A program made the position numbers and the translations under genes. The notes under the pieces are model-generated. The model saw nothing but the letters and a program-made list of their open reading frames with translations. It searched no databases and was not told the DNA's origin. This document shows, in pieces, positions 16,500 through 25,354 of a stretch of DNA of 64,000 nt. This DNA is from Mesorhizobium prunaredense (GTDB lineage Bacteria > Pseudomonadota > Alphaproteobacteria > Rhizobiales > Rhizobiaceae), in NCBI RefSeq assembly GCF_900156895.1, contig NZ_FTPD01000007.1:1-64000 (forward strand), in the 5' to 3' direction. Within the stretch, counting starts at the first letter, position 1. Each line of letters begins with the position of its first letter.

Positions 16500-17103
16500 A
16501 GGCACGCTGGACGAAATCGACGAGGATTTCTGCATCATCGACGTGCACGGCGTCGGCTATGTCGCCCACTGCTCGACGCGCACGCTGGCCGCTTTGCCGG
16601 CCCCCGGCGAGGCGGTGGTGCTGTTCATCGAGACCTATGTCCGCGAGGACATGTTGAGGCTGTACGGTTTCCAGTCGGTTCTGGAGCGCGAATGGTTCCG
16701 GCTGCTGATGAGCAATGTGCAGGGCGTCGGCGCCAAGGTGGCGCTGGCCATTCTCTCGACGCTGGCGCCGGCCGATCTCGCCAATGCCATCGCGCTGCGT
16801 GACATTGCCATGGTCAGCCGCGCGCCCGGCGTCGGCAAGAAGGTGGCCGAGCGCATCGTCACCGAACTGAAGAACAAGGCGCCCGCCTTTGCGGGCGCTG
16901 CCTCCGGCACCATCGGCTTGAAGCAGGAGCTTGGCGAAGGCGTCGCGCCGGCGCCGATCACCGACGCCGTCTCGGCGCTGGTCAATCTCGGCTATTCGCG
17001 CGATACCGCCGCCAATGCGGTGGCGGCGGCGCTGAAAGGCGCCGGCGAGGACGCGGACGCATCGAAGCTGATCCGCTTCGGGCTGAAGGAACTGGCGCGG
17101 TGA
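16483..17103 (+). CDS. ruvA: Holliday junction branch migration protein RuvA
   Basis: A protein of 206 residues with the three RuvA domains: OB-fold (about 1-65), two helix-hairpin-helix motifs ([16 protein letters not shown] and [16 protein letters not shown], around 75-130), a flexible Ala/Gly linker, and the C-terminal domain III ([25 protein letters not shown]) that contacts RuvB. RuvA tetramers bind the four-way junction and load RuvB rings. The start is the second member of a 17-base tandem duplication, so translation may be coupled to a six-codon upstream frame. Confidence 0.95.
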   Translation: MIGKLKGTLDEIDEDFCIIDVHGVGYVAHCSTRTLAALPAPGEAVVLFIETYVREDMLRLYGFQSVLEREWFRLLMSNVQGVGAKVALAILSTLAPADLANAIALRDIAMVSRAPGVGKKVAERIVTELKNKAPAFAGAASGTIGLKQELGEGVAPAPITDAVSALVNLGYSRDTAANAVAAALKGAGEDADASKLIRFGLKELAR

Positions 17104-17144
17104 GACCATTGCCCGAGAAATAAATTCCGACTAGGAACAAGAGC

Positions 17145-17420
17145 ATGGGCAGATATGCGGGCTTGACCTCCAGTGGGCAGCTTACGATTCCAAAGAAAGT
17201 CCGGGACGCCTTGTCGCTCAAAGCGGGCGATACGGTTGCGTGGACGGTCATGGATGGTCTTCTGATCGGAACGCCGCGCAATCTCGAATTTGCCGACCTT
17301 GCCGGATTTCTCGGCAATCCGCCCGGCGGTCCCGCTACACTGGAGGAAATCGACGCCGCGGTCGGGGATGCTGTCGGTCGCCATGTCGCCGGCGATCGCG
17401 ATGGAAGTGAGCGCGCCTGA
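17145..17420 (+). CDS. Orphan AbrB/MazE-type antitoxin-like protein inside the ruv operon
   Basis: A protein of 91 residues with an N-terminal AbrB domain ([38 protein letters not shown]) and a short acidic tail. No toxin gene follows: its TGA overlaps the ATG of ruvB, so it is translationally coupled to ruvB. It is different from the VapB at 15757 in sequence and in its tail. It could be the remnant of a toxin-antitoxin pair, a solitary antitoxin that protects against a related toxin, or a captured regulator of ruvB. AGGAACAAG precedes its ATG. Confidence 0.85.
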   Translation: MGRYAGLTSSGQLTIPKKVRDALSLKAGDTVAWTVMDGLLIGTPRNLEFADLAGFLGNPPGGPATLEEIDAAVGDAVGRHVAGDRDGSERA

Positions 17421-18457
17421 TGAGCCTTTCGCCACGCCTCATTGCTCCCGACAAGCGCGGCGAAGATGCCGAGCAGACCTTGCGGCCGCAGACGCTCGGC
17501 GATTTCGTCGGCCAGGCGGCGGTGCGGGCCAATCTCAAAGTGTTCATCGAGGCCGCCAAGGGCCGCAGCGAGGCGCTCGACCATGTGCTGTTCGTCGGCC
17601 CTCCCGGCCTCGGCAAGACGACGCTGGCACAGATCATGGCACGCGAGCTTGGCGTTAATTTCCGCTCGACCTCCGGTCCGGTCATCGCCAAGGCCGGCGA
17701 TCTCGCAGCACTGCTCACCAATCTCGAAGACCGCGACGTGCTGTTCATCGACGAGATCCACCGGCTCAACCCGGCGGTCGAGGAAATACTCTATCCGGCG
17801 ATGGAGGATTTCCAGCTCGACCTGATCATCGGCGAAGGGCCGGCGGCGCGCTCGGTCAAGATCGATCTTGCCCGCTTCACCCTGGTCGCCGCGACCACCC
17901 GGCTCGGCCTTTTGACCAATCCGCTGCGCGACCGCTTCGGCATTCCGGTCCGCCTCAATTTCTACTCGGTCGAGGAACTGGAGCAGATCGTGCGCCGCGG
18001 CGCCCGCATCCTTGCCATGCCGCTCGGTGACGATGGCGCGCTGGAGATCGCTCGGCGTGCGCGCGGCACGCCGCGCATCGCCGGCCGGCTGTTGCGCCGT
18101 GTGCGCGATTTTGCCTCCGTCGCCGGCGACGGTCACGTCGACCGCCAGATCGCCGACGAGGCGCTGACGCGGCTCGAGGTCGATGCGCTCGGCCTCGACG
18201 CGCTCGACCGTCGCTATCTCTCGATGATCGCGCGGAATTTTGGCGGCGGGCCGGTCGGCATCGAGACCATCGCGGCAGGGCTTTCCGAGCCGCGCGACGC
18301 CATCGAGGACATCATCGAGCCCTATCTGATCCAGCAGGGTTTTATTCAGCGCACGCCGCGCGGCCGCGTGCTGACCGCCAATGCCTGGCGGCATCTCGGC
18401 CTCGATGCGCCGAAGGACCTGGCGCAGCAGCAGATCAGCCTGTTCCAGGAAGAATGA
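17420..18457 (+). CDS. ruvB: Holliday junction branch migration ATPase RuvB
   Basis: A protein of 345 residues. AAA+ motifs: Walker [10 protein letters not shown] at 60-68, Walker B FIDEIH near 109-114, sensor 1 AATTRLG, arginine region NPLRDRFG, and sensor 2 [18 protein letters not shown]. The C-terminal winged helix contacts DNA ([24 protein letters not shown]). RuvB hexamers pump DNA through the junction. The ATG overlaps the stop of the AbrB-like gene by one base, so its translation now depends on that small gene. Confidence 0.96.
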   Translation: MSLSPRLIAPDKRGEDAEQTLRPQTLGDFVGQAAVRANLKVFIEAAKGRSEALDHVLFVGPPGLGKTTLAQIMARELGVNFRSTSGPVIAKAGDLAALLTNLEDRDVLFIDEIHRLNPAVEEILYPAMEDFQLDLIIGEGPAARSVKIDLARFTLVAATTRLGLLTNPLRDRFGIPVRLNFYSVEELEQIVRRGARILAMPLGDDGALEIARRARGTPRIAGRLLRRVRDFASVAGDGHVDRQIADEALTRLEVDALGLDALDRRYLSMIARNFGGGPVGIETIAAGLSEPRDAIEDIIEPYLIQQGFIQRTPRGRVLTANAWRHLGLDAPKDLAQQQISLFQEE

Positions 18458-18522
18458 CGAAGTCTGCAGGCGCCTCTCAGTCGCGAATGCATCTGTGTCT
18501 TCTTCGGATCTAGGGTGATGAC

Positions 18523-18546
18523 TGATAAGGATTATAATCCTTATCA
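18523..18546. promoter_or_regulatory. Perfect 24-base AT-rich palindrome after ruvB
   Basis: Half site TGATAAGGATTA followed exactly by its reverse complement. It lies 65 bases after the ruvB stop and about 200 before the next gene. It has no unpaired loop and no T-run, so an operator is more likely than a terminator. Confidence 0.6.
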
Positions 18547-18575
18547 ATGCTAATCATTTCTTAACCATGGAAGTT

Positions 18576-18597
18576 AAGTCAAATTTCGATTTGACTT
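18576..18597 (+). terminator. Hairpin with TTCG tetraloop, possible terminator
   Basis: AAGTCAAAT-TTCG-ATTTGACTT is a perfect nine-base stem with a stable tetraloop, followed by TCTTC. The stem is AT-rich and the T-run weak, so the terminator call is tentative; it may instead be part of the leader of the following gene. Confidence 0.4.
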
Positions 18598-18685
18598 TCT
18601 TCAAATAGTATAGCGTTATCTCATGAACCGCGTAATCTGCGACCTTAAGCGCTCACGCATAACTATATGCATTGAAGTCTTGGCT

Positions 18686-18712
18686 TTCTACGCCGCTGAC
18701 AGCGGCGTAGAA
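18686..18712 (+). promoter_or_regulatory. Strong hairpin in the leader of the 18750 gene
   Basis: TTCTACGCCGCT-GAC-AGCGGCGTAGAA is a perfect 12-base stem with a three-base loop, 37 bases before the ATG. A further pair, ATATTG/CAATAT, lies between it and the ribosome site (CAGGGGGAAGCT). Confidence 0.6.
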
Positions 18713-18749
18713 GAATATTGTCAATTGTTCAATATGGCAGGGGGAAGCT

Positions 18750-19772
18750 ATGATTGCAGCAAGCAGAGTGACCGAGCTTAAGACAGAACCCCGCTACATC
18801 GATATCGCCAGGCAGGGTGATAGCGATCTCGATGTACTAAAGTTACTTCCTGGAACGTGGAAGAATGACCCGGGCATGAAGGGGCGCGGCTGGAATGCGA
18901 TCGCTTTGCCATTCGCTTCATCGGGCAGCGGGATCGACTACAGGCTCCTGGTCAATCAATATGATGAGGTGCTCAAATTCACTTTGGTGGACAAGGGCGT
19001 CAAGAATCGCGGCATCCAGAGGAACGGAACTTCGATCAACACCGACCAGGTCGTGGTCGCACTGGATTACGAGCAACGGATCGAGCAGCTGATTGCCGAC
19101 GATTTTCCGGCGAGCGGCCTGCAGGGAGATCCGAACACGACGATTCACCACGAGCCGGGCCTTTGGTTGTTCATGACCAATGAGGCCGAGAAAACCAGCA
19201 ACATTGGACGCCTTGGGACCATTCCGCACGGCGACTCACTGCTTGCATTGGGTGCGGGCGAGGTCACCAACGGGCCACCGACAATTCCGGCAATCAATGG
19301 GTTGCCGATAGGCGTCAATCAGACTCTCACCAGTCCCTATCTGGCGCCGTACAATCATTTTCATCTCTCTCCATTCAAGGGTGTTGTGGCCGATCCCAAC
19401 TTTCCAGGTTTCGATCCGGTGGAGCCACATCTTCTTCTCGTCGGCGGTGCTCCGGGAACCGTAACCAGAACGACAAAGCTGCAGGTCAGCACGACTGTCG
19501 AGACTGCTGGGATCGTCAATATTCCCTTCATCGTAAGGCAGGCCAACGCGGCCGAAATGATATCGACTTTCTGGATAATGGAACTGGACGAGCTGACGCC
19601 CGCGGGAACGCCGCGCCTCATTCTGCAATATCTGCAAATCGTGCTTCTCGATTTCTTCCCGCGTCGCGATGGTCTGCCGGGCCTGATAAGATGGCCCCAT
19701 GTCAGCATCAACACGATGGAGAAGGTCGCGGATGCCGACGCAATGAAGACAGCGGCGCCAGCCACGCCCTGA
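18750..19772 (+). CDS. Putative heme-binding / nitrobindin-like protein
   Basis: A protein of 340 residues with no signal peptide or membrane segment. The segment LKLLPGTWKNDPGMKGRGWNAIALPF recalls the LPGTW opening of lipocalin/nitrobindin-like beta-barrels, and I believe similar proteins are annotated as heme-binding, but I cannot verify this. Alternating hydrophobic patterns suggest a mostly beta fold. A strong ribosome site (GGGGGAAGCT) precedes ATG 18750. Its AT-rich leader with several perfect inverted repeats, and less biased codon use than its neighbours, suggest horizontal acquisition and tight regulation. Function is not established. Confidence 0.82.
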   Translation: MIAASRVTELKTEPRYIDIARQGDSDLDVLKLLPGTWKNDPGMKGRGWNAIALPFASSGSGIDYRLLVNQYDEVLKFTLVDKGVKNRGIQRNGTSINTDQVVVALDYEQRIEQLIADDFPASGLQGDPNTTIHHEPGLWLFMTNEAEKTSNIGRLGTIPHGDSLLALGAGEVTNGPPTIPAINGLPIGVNQTLTSPYLAPYNHFHLSPFKGVVADPNFPGFDPVEPHLLLVGGAPGTVTRTTKLQVSTTVETAGIVNIPFIVRQANAAEMISTFWIMELDELTPAGTPRLILQYLQIVLLDFFPRRDGLPGLIRWPHVSINTMEKVADADAMKTAAPATP

Positions 19773-19808
19773 TGCATGTCGCCCAAAAGTGCGCAGCGGT
19801 TTTTGGGG
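19771..19808 (+). repeat. Dispersed repeat family B, copy 1
   Basis: GCATGTCGCCCAAAAGTG followed by CGCAGCGGTTTTTGGG, overlapping the end of the preceding gene. Related copies at 22090, 28765, 41258 and 57118. Confidence 0.7.
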
Positions 19809-19910
19809 GCTGCGCAAAATCTCCTCATCCTGGTCAGCTTGCCGGCGTATTTGCGGGCTCTAACGCTTCCGCTGTAGGACCGTCGGTCCCACGAACGACG
19901 GGGTTGAGCA

Positions 19911-20825
19911 ATGATCACCAGACGCGGCTTCCTGCGCCTCATCGGCGGTTCCTTCTTATCTGCCGTGTCGCTCAGTGCTTATGCGGTTGGCCTCGAGCCG
20001 ATGTTGCTGACGCATGTAAAGCGCTATTCACTGACGCCGCCAAACTGGCCTGCCGGATTGCGGCTTCGCGTCGTCGCTCTCGCCGATATTCATGCCTGTC
20101 GGCCATGGATGACGCCGGAGCGGATCAGGTCGCTTGCCGAACGGGCGAACAGCCTGCAACCGGATCTGATTGTCCTGCTTGGCGACTATGCAGCCGGCAC
20201 ACGCCTGGTTACGGACTGGGTGGGCTCCTCCGAATGGGCGCCGGCCTTGTCAGGCCTGAAGGCGCCGCTCGGGGTGTGGTCAATCCTTGGCAATCACGAC
20301 TGGTGGGAGGACCTTTCCGCGCAGGGGGCCGGGTTGGGGCCGACGGTGGCGCGCCGGGCGCTCGAGAGCGCCGGCATACCGGTCCTTGAAAACGATGTGG
20401 TACGCCTGGAAAAAGACGGGCATGGCTTCTGGGTCGCCGGACTTGCCGACCAACTTGCGCTGCGGCCGGGCAAGGCTTGGGGCCGCAGCAGTTTCACAGG
20501 ACTGGACGATCTGCACGGCACGCTGGCAAAGGTGAGCGACAAGGCTCCTGTTATCCTGCTGGCACATGAGCCGGACATTTTTCCGAAGGTCCCATCACGG
20601 GTTTCGTTGACCCTTTCAGGTCATACCCATGGTGGACAGGTGCGGTTGCTCGGCTATTCTCCGGTCGTGCCATCCCGCTTCGGCAACCGTTTTGCCTATG
20701 GCCATGTCGTGGAGGAGAACCGCAACCTGATCGTCTCCGGAGGTCTCGGCTTCAGCATCCTGCCGGTGCGTTTCGGGATGCGCCCAGAGATTCTTTCGAT
20801 CGAACTGGGTTCGGCGCTTCAATGA
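19911..20825 (+). CDS. Exported metallophosphoesterase (YaeI-like)
   Basis: A protein of 304 residues. The N-terminus MITRRGFLRLIGGSFLSAVSLSAYAVG has a twin-arginine-like RRGFLR and a hydrophobic segment, so it is exported or membrane anchored. All calcineurin-type metal motifs are present: LADIHACRP, LLGDYAAG, LGNHDWW, LLAHEPD and LSGHTHGGQ. Relatives include the YaeI/YkuE group of phosphodiesterases acting at the membrane. The substrate is unknown. It ends seven bases inside the convergent GH5 gene. Confidence 0.9.
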   Translation: MITRRGFLRLIGGSFLSAVSLSAYAVGLEPMLLTHVKRYSLTPPNWPAGLRLRVVALADIHACRPWMTPERIRSLAERANSLQPDLIVLLGDYAAGTRLVTDWVGSSEWAPALSGLKAPLGVWSILGNHDWWEDLSAQGAGLGPTVARRALESAGIPVLENDVVRLEKDGHGFWVAGLADQLALRPGKAWGRSSFTGLDDLHGTLAKVSDKAPVILLAHEPDIFPKVPSRVSLTLSGHTHGGQVRLLGYSPVVPSRFGNRFAYGHVVEENRNLIVSGGLGFSILPVRFGMRPEILSIELGSALQ

Positions 20826-22069
20826 AGTGACCTGATCGCGTCCATCACATCCGGCTCGGCCCTGTCGCCATCAAAAGCGTCGACGATGCCGAAGGCGCCG
20901 CCATGGCTCCAAACCGACCAAGAGAAGCCACGCGCTTCGGCGCGCGCGATCATGTCCCTGACATAGGCGGCACGGTATTCGGCCGGCATCACGTAGAGAT
21001 TGCCGTATTCCTGGCGAATCATGCCGAATTCGCCGAGCGTGATGTTCTCAGGTTTTATGCCGTTGGCCTTTGCCCAGGCCTCGACCCTGGTGAACGGCGC
21101 ATCCATTATCTCGCGCAGCTTCTCGTCCGTGTCCAGGCTGGCGACCTGCTCGTCGAGATAGGCAAGCAGGCCGCTCTGGCGCGCCCATGGGGCCTCGGCC
21201 TTGATCCTTGCGCGGATCGTATCGAGCGCATCATCAAGCTGGCTGCGCGGGATGCCGCTGAGCGGATAGGGCAGGCCGGTCACATAGGGGATGAAGTCGC
21301 CGGCCCAGGTCGCGCCCTGATGGGTCAGCAGGAACGGCTCGTAGGAATGAAAGGTCCAGGTGATGTTGTCGTCGGCGATCGCCTTTGGATCGATCCTTGC
21401 CAGCGATGCCGCGTTGGAATAGCAGGCGCCGGTCAGGATCAGGGTGAGCCTGGTGGCTGACGAACGCGCCGCCGCGAACAGTTTCTGCTGGCGCTCCGGC
21501 CACAGGCCGGTGCCGTCGGCGTCGCAGTCGATAACCGGCTCGTTCATCGGCTCGAAAGCGACTTGGCGCGGATCCTCATCGGCCAGCGTGCGCGCCATCT
21601 TGCGCACCATTTCGACATAGGCGTCGAACATTTGTGGATCGTCCATCACCTCGCCCATGCCGATCTTGCGGCTGCTGCCGCTGGGGATCAGATGCATGTC
21701 GACGATCACTTTCAGTCCGGCACGGTTGATCATGCGCACCGAGTCCAGCACGCTGGCATAGAGCTCGTCGCGCAGCGCCAGCGTCTCGGCGGACAGGAAC
21801 GGCGACGGATCGACCGGCATGCGCAGGAAATCGAAGCCGGCGCTCTTCAGCGCCTTGAGGTCGTCGTCGTTCAGGAACTTGCGCCATTCCGGATAGGGCA
21901 GGATTGCCCGCCGGTCGCCCCATTTGTCCTCGCCCGGCCATGTCGTCCATTGGTCGAGATTGAGGCCGCGCTTCATCGAAAAGCTCGCCGCCTGGCCCGG
22001 CAGCACCAGCGCGGCCAGCACAAGCAGCGCCGCCATCAAGGTCTTGATCATCGCCGTCAACAGTGCCAT
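20819..22069 (-). CDS. Secreted glycoside hydrolase family 5 (cellulase-type) protein
   Basis: A protein of 416 residues from ATG 22069 (an ATG at 22051 is also possible). A signal peptide (IKTLMAALLVLAALVLPGQAA) precedes the GH5 barrel, which starts MKRGLNLDQWTTWPGEDKWG. The acid/base Glu is in FEPMNEPVIDC and the nucleophile Glu in ITLGEFGMIRQEYG, both present, so it should be active on a beta-1,4-type glucan or a related exopolysaccharide. No polysaccharide genes are adjacent. The 3' end overlaps the convergent metallophosphoesterase by seven bases. Confidence 0.9.
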   Translation of the reverse strand: MALLTAMIKTLMAALLVLAALVLPGQAASFSMKRGLNLDQWTTWPGEDKWGDRRAILPYPEWRKFLNDDDLKALKSAGFDFLRMPVDPSPFLSAETLALRDELYASVLDSVRMINRAGLKVIVDMHLIPSGSSRKIGMGEVMDDPQMFDAYVEMVRKMARTLADEDPRQVAFEPMNEPVIDCDADGTGLWPERQQKLFAAARSSATRLTLILTGACYSNAASLARIDPKAIADDNITWTFHSYEPFLLTHQGATWAGDFIPYVTGLPYPLSGIPRSQLDDALDTIRARIKAEAPWARQSGLLAYLDEQVASLDTDEKLREIMDAPFTRVEAWAKANGIKPENITLGEFGMIRQEYGNLYVMPAEYRAAYVRDMIARAEARGFSWSVWSHGGAFGIVDAFDGDRAEPDVMDAIRSLH

Positions 22070-22089
22070 CGGGTTTATACGCCAAGTCA

Positions 22090-22175
22090 ATGCGTGTCGC
22101 CCAAGCGTGTGTGTAGCGGTCTTGGGACAATGACGCGCCCGGAAACAACCACCTGAAGCGCGTCGCGCTTTAGGT
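22090..22175. repeat. Family B repeat copy 2 plus short hairpin
   Basis: GCGTGTCGCCCAAGCGTG...AGCGGTCTTGGGACAATGACGC (22091-22136) is a degenerate family B element. It is followed by the hairpin CCTGAAGCGCG-TCG-CGCTTTAGG, also seen in variant form near 41201-41247. Both lie in the divergent gap between the GH5 gene and ybgC. Confidence 0.6.
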
Positions 22176-22204
22176 GCCCGGTCAGGCCAAAAAAGGAAAG
22201 CGCG

Positions 22205-22678
22205 ATGGACAATCATGGTGAATCGGCGGCGCTCTGCGCCGGGCTTTCCGGCGCGATGACGGAATTCGGCCACCGGCTGATGGCGCGGGTCTATTATGCC
22301 GACACCGATTTCTCCGGCGTCGTCTATCACGCGCGCTATCTCGAATTCTTCGAACGCGGCCGTTCCGATTATCTCAGGCTTGCCGGCGTCCACCACACCG
22401 AGCTTGCCGACGGCAAGCATGGCGAAAGAATAATCTGGGTGGTGCGGCGCATGGAGATCGACTTTCGCGGCTCCGCCCGCATGGATGATGTCTTGACCAT
22501 CGAGACGCGCACCGAGGACATTTCGGGCGCCCGCATCATCATGGCGCAGCAGCTGAAGCGCGGCGGCGAGGTGCTGGTTGAGGCGCGGGTCGAGGCGGCG
22601 ATCATCGGCGAGAACGGCCGGCCAAGGCGCTTTCCGAAGGAATGGATCGCAACCTTCATGCCCAAGACAAACCGTTAG
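22205..22678 (+). CDS. ybgC: Tol-Pal associated acyl-CoA thioesterase YbgC
   Basis: A protein of 157 residues with a hot-dog fold. The family signature YYADTDFSGVVYHARYLEFFERGR, including the catalytic Asp of the DTD-x-x-GVVYH motif, is at residues 30-53. YbgC hydrolyses short acyl-CoA esters and is linked to phospholipid metabolism and to the Tol-Pal complex. It is the first gene of a complete ybgC-tolQRAB-pal-cpoB cluster. The gap to tolQ (about 290 bases) allows a separate promoter; a CtrA-like half site TTAACC lies near 22780. A start at the internal Met18 is possible. Confidence 0.92.
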   Translation: MDNHGESAALCAGLSGAMTEFGHRLMARVYYADTDFSGVVYHARYLEFFERGRSDYLRLAGVHHTELADGKHGERIIWVVRRMEIDFRGSARMDDVLTIETRTEDISGARIIMAQQLKRGGEVLVEARVEAAIIGENGRPRRFPKEWIATFMPKTNR

Positions 22679-22971
22679 TTCAAATCGGCAAGTTGCCGAT
22701 CCCAATGATCCGCTGACGATGCCAGGCGGCTCGCCCAAAGCGCGGCAATGCGCCGCGCCGTGCGTCCTAACCCATCCTTAACCATAACGGTTCATGAAGA
22801 GAGTGGTGAAGATTGGAGGAATCCAGCGCCTTCCTTTCACCAAGATTTGCCCCGAAAAGGCCGCCAACGGTGCATTTTGGGGTTATTCCGCAAGCGTTGC
22901 GCGAACGGATTACAAGGGATGCCTATGGGCCAGCCGCCAGCCGTACCCGGAAAATTCTTAAGGACGTAACC

Positions 22972-23682
22972 ATGGAAAATATCGCACTCGCCGAACCGGG
23001 CGCGCATTTGTCGATTTGGGCGCTGTTCACGCAGGCCGGCTGGGTGGTCAAGCTGGTCATGATCGGGCTGCTCTGCGCCTCGATCTGGACCTGGGCGATC
23101 ATCGTCGACAAACTCGTCGCCTATGGCCGCATGCGGCTCGCGCTCAATCGCTTCGAACAGGTGTTCTGGTCGGGGCAGTCGCTGGAAGAGCTCTACCGCA
23201 CACTCGCCGACCGCAAGACGTCTGGCATGGGCGCGATCTTTGTCGCCGCCATGCGCGAATGGAAGAAGAGCTTCGAGAAGGGGGCGAAATCGCCGCTTGG
23301 CCTTCAGACCCGCATCGACAAGGCGATGGACCTGGCGCTGACCCGCGAAATGGAAAAACTGGAAGGACGGCTTGGCTTTCTCGCCACCACCGGCTCGGCG
23401 GCGCCGTTCATCGGCCTGTTCGGCACGGTGATCGGCATCATGACCTCGTTCCAGGCGATCGCCGCATCCAAGAATACCAGCCTGTCGGTGGTCGCGCCCG
23501 GCATTGCCGAAGCGCTGCTGGCCACGGCAATAGGCTTGCTGGCCGCCATCCCCGCCGTCATCGCCTACAATAAGCTGTCGTCGGACGCGAACAAGATCGC
23601 CGTGCGCATGGAAGGGTTCGCGGACGAGTTCTCCGCCATACTCTCGCGCCAAATCGATGAAAAAGTCGCGCAGAAGACCTGA
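22972..23682 (+). CDS. tolQ: Tol-Pal system protein TolQ
   Basis: A protein of 236 residues with three membrane helices: 23-43 (VVKLVMIGLLCASIWTWAIIV), about 135-157 (FLATTGSAAPFIGLFGTVIGIM) and about 170-195 (VVAPGIAEALLATAIGLLAAIPAVIAY), the standard TolQ/ExbB layout. With TolR it forms the inner-membrane proton channel that energises TolA for outer-membrane constriction at division. ATG 22972 is chosen because the family starts there; an in-frame extension reaches 22813 but is not conserved-looking. Confidence 0.95.
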   Translation: MENIALAEPGAHLSIWALFTQAGWVVKLVMIGLLCASIWTWAIIVDKLVAYGRMRLALNRFEQVFWSGQSLEELYRTLADRKTSGMGAIFVAAMREWKKSFEKGAKSPLGLQTRIDKAMDLALTREMEKLEGRLGFLATTGSAAPFIGLFGTVIGIMTSFQAIAASKNTSLSVVAPGIAEALLATAIGLLAAIPAVIAYNKLSSDANKIAVRMEGFADEFSAILSRQIDEKVAQKT

Positions 23683-23691
23683 GGAACAATC

Positions 23692-24150
23692 ATGGGAATG
23701 TCTGTAGGCGCGGGTGGCGGAGGACGCGGTGGTCGCGGCCACAGGCGGCGCGGCCGCCATCACGCCATGATATCGGAAATCAACGTCACGCCGATGGTCG
23801 ACGTGATGCTGGTGCTGCTGATCATCTTCATGGTCGCCGCACCCTTGCTGACGGTCGGTGTTCCGGTCGACCTGCCGGAAACACAGGCCAAGGCGATTGC
23901 GGCCGACACGCAACCGATCGAGGTATCCATCAACTCCGCCGGCCAGATTTACATCCAGAAGACCGAGATCCCGATCGAGGAACTGGTGGCAAAGCTGCAG
24001 GCGATCTCGAAGACCGGCTATGACGAGCGCATCTTCTTTCGCGCCGACAAGGCAACCAATTATGGAGCGGCTCTGCAGGTCATGGCCCGTGTCCAAGCAG
24101 CTGGCTACAAGAATATGAGTCTCATCTCCCTGCAGGAACAGGACCAGTAG
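23692..24150 (+). CDS. tolR: Tol-Pal system protein TolR
   Basis: A protein of 152 residues, ExbD/TolR family. A Gly/Arg-rich N-terminus leads to one membrane helix, EINVTPMVDVMLVLLIIFMVAAPL, with the essential proton-carrying Asp at position 37. The periplasmic domain (about 60-152) dimerises and may bind peptidoglycan. It starts nine bases after tolQ, in the same operon. The Gly-rich repeat GAGGGGRGGRGHRRRGRHH at the N-terminus is longer than in enteric TolR. Confidence 0.95.
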   Translation: MGMSVGAGGGGRGGRGHRRRGRHHAMISEINVTPMVDVMLVLLIIFMVAAPLLTVGVPVDLPETQAKAIAADTQPIEVSINSAGQIYIQKTEIPIEELVAKLQAISKTGYDERIFFRADKATNYGAALQVMARVQAAGYKNMSLISLQEQDQ

Positions 24151-24158
24151 ACAAGAAC

Positions 24159-25325
24159 ATGCGGACCGGCCTCACCACATCGGTGATCTTGCATGCGACG
24201 GCGATCGCCTTCGGGCTGTTCACACTGTCGGCGCCGGCTGCGCTTCCGTCGTCCGAAATCGAGTCGGTCGCAGTCGAGATCGTGCCGATGGAGGCAGTCT
24301 CGCAGGTTTTGCAGGGCGACAAGAAGGCTGTGATGCACGAGAAGCCAGCGCCGACGCCGACCAAGCGTCCCGATATCGTGCCCGATGCCCAGAAGATCGG
24401 TGAAAACAGCGTCGATACCGACAAGCCGGTGACGGACGAAGCCAAGCCCAAGCCGGTCGATCAGGCGGAGGCGCCGCCGCCTGCGCCGACGCCGAAAGAG
24501 AAGCCGAAGCCCGAGGACGTGCCGAAGCCCCAGGAAAAGCCGAAGCCGATTCCTGCAACAGAAGTGGCGCCGGTGCCGCAGCCGAAGGAAGAGGTCAAGC
24601 CCGAGCCGGTCAAGCAGGCGGAGCCAAAACCGACGCCGGCCAAGGAACCGGCGCCGACGCCGCCGCAGGACAAGACCGCCGCCATCGACCCGCAGCCTGA
24701 GGTCAAGCCGGACGCCGTCGCCGAAGCGATTGCCCAGGAGCCGCCAACCGAGACGACGCAGCTTCCGGACTCGGCGCCCGCCCCGCAGGCGCGGCCGAAG
24801 CCGCAGCCGGCCCAGGCCGAAAGCGCCAAGGCGCCGGAGCGCAAGGACGCCGACAAGCCGGTCAAGGAAGCCTCGTCCAAGCCGAAGTCGGACGACAAGC
24901 AATTCAATGCCGATGAGATTTCCGCCCTTCTCGACAAGCAGAAGCCGTCCGGAGGCGGCGCCAAGCGCTCGACCCAACAGGCATCGCTCGGCGGCGAAAA
25001 GAACCAAGGCACCAAGCTCTCGCAGAGCGAGCTTGATGGCTTGAAAGCTCAGATCAAACGCTGCTGGAGTGTGACGCCCGGGACATTCGATGGCGATAGC
25101 CAAAAAGTCACCATCAGGATGAGGCTCACCCCAAATGGCGAGATCGACAGCGCTCCGGAAGTTGCGTCAAGGAGCGATGGCTCAACGGGCTCCCGCGTCG
25201 CCTCGGAAGCAGCGCGGCGCGCAGTGCTGCGATGTGCGCCCTACAATCTCCCCGTCGCAAAATATGACGGTGAATTGGGATGGAACGAGGTCGAGGTCAA
25301 TTTCATCCCCAGCGACATGTACTGA
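24159..25325 (+). CDS. tolA: TolA-like energy-transducing protein
   Basis: A protein of 388 residues. One N-terminal membrane helix (about 5-25) with the [12 protein letters not shown]is/Ser signature that contacts TolQR, then a long Pro/Lys/Glu-rich periplasmic spacer (about 60-250, many PKP, PEPVKQ and PAPTP units), then a C-terminal TonB/TolA-like domain ([35 protein letters not shown]...). The spacer replaces the helical domain of E. coli TolA with a polyproline-type rod, a common alphaproteobacterial form. It contains polyproline runs that may need EF-P. Same operon as tolQR. Confidence 0.9.
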   Translation: MRTGLTTSVILHATAIAFGLFTLSAPAALPSSEIESVAVEIVPMEAVSQVLQGDKKAVMHEKPAPTPTKRPDIVPDAQKIGENSVDTDKPVTDEAKPKPVDQAEAPPPAPTPKEKPKPEDVPKPQEKPKPIPATEVAPVPQPKEEVKPEPVKQAEPKPTPAKEPAPTPPQDKTAAIDPQPEVKPDAVAEAIAQEPPTETTQLPDSAPAPQARPKPQPAQAESAKAPERKDADKPVKEASSKPKSDDKQFNADEISALLDKQKPSGGGAKRSTQQASLGGEKNQGTKLSQSELDGLKAQIKRCWSVTPGTFDGDSQKVTIRMRLTPNGEIDSAPEVASRSDGSTGSRVASEAARRAVLRCAPYNLPVAKYDGELGWNEVEVNFIPSDMY

Positions 25326-25354
25326 TTTGCCGAGAGAACAACGAGGCTGAACGA

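Noticed and set aside
16982..18547. A 521-codon minus-strand open frame opposite ruvB
   Set aside because: Antisense shadow of ruvB and the AbrB-like gene; no domain and no ribosome site.
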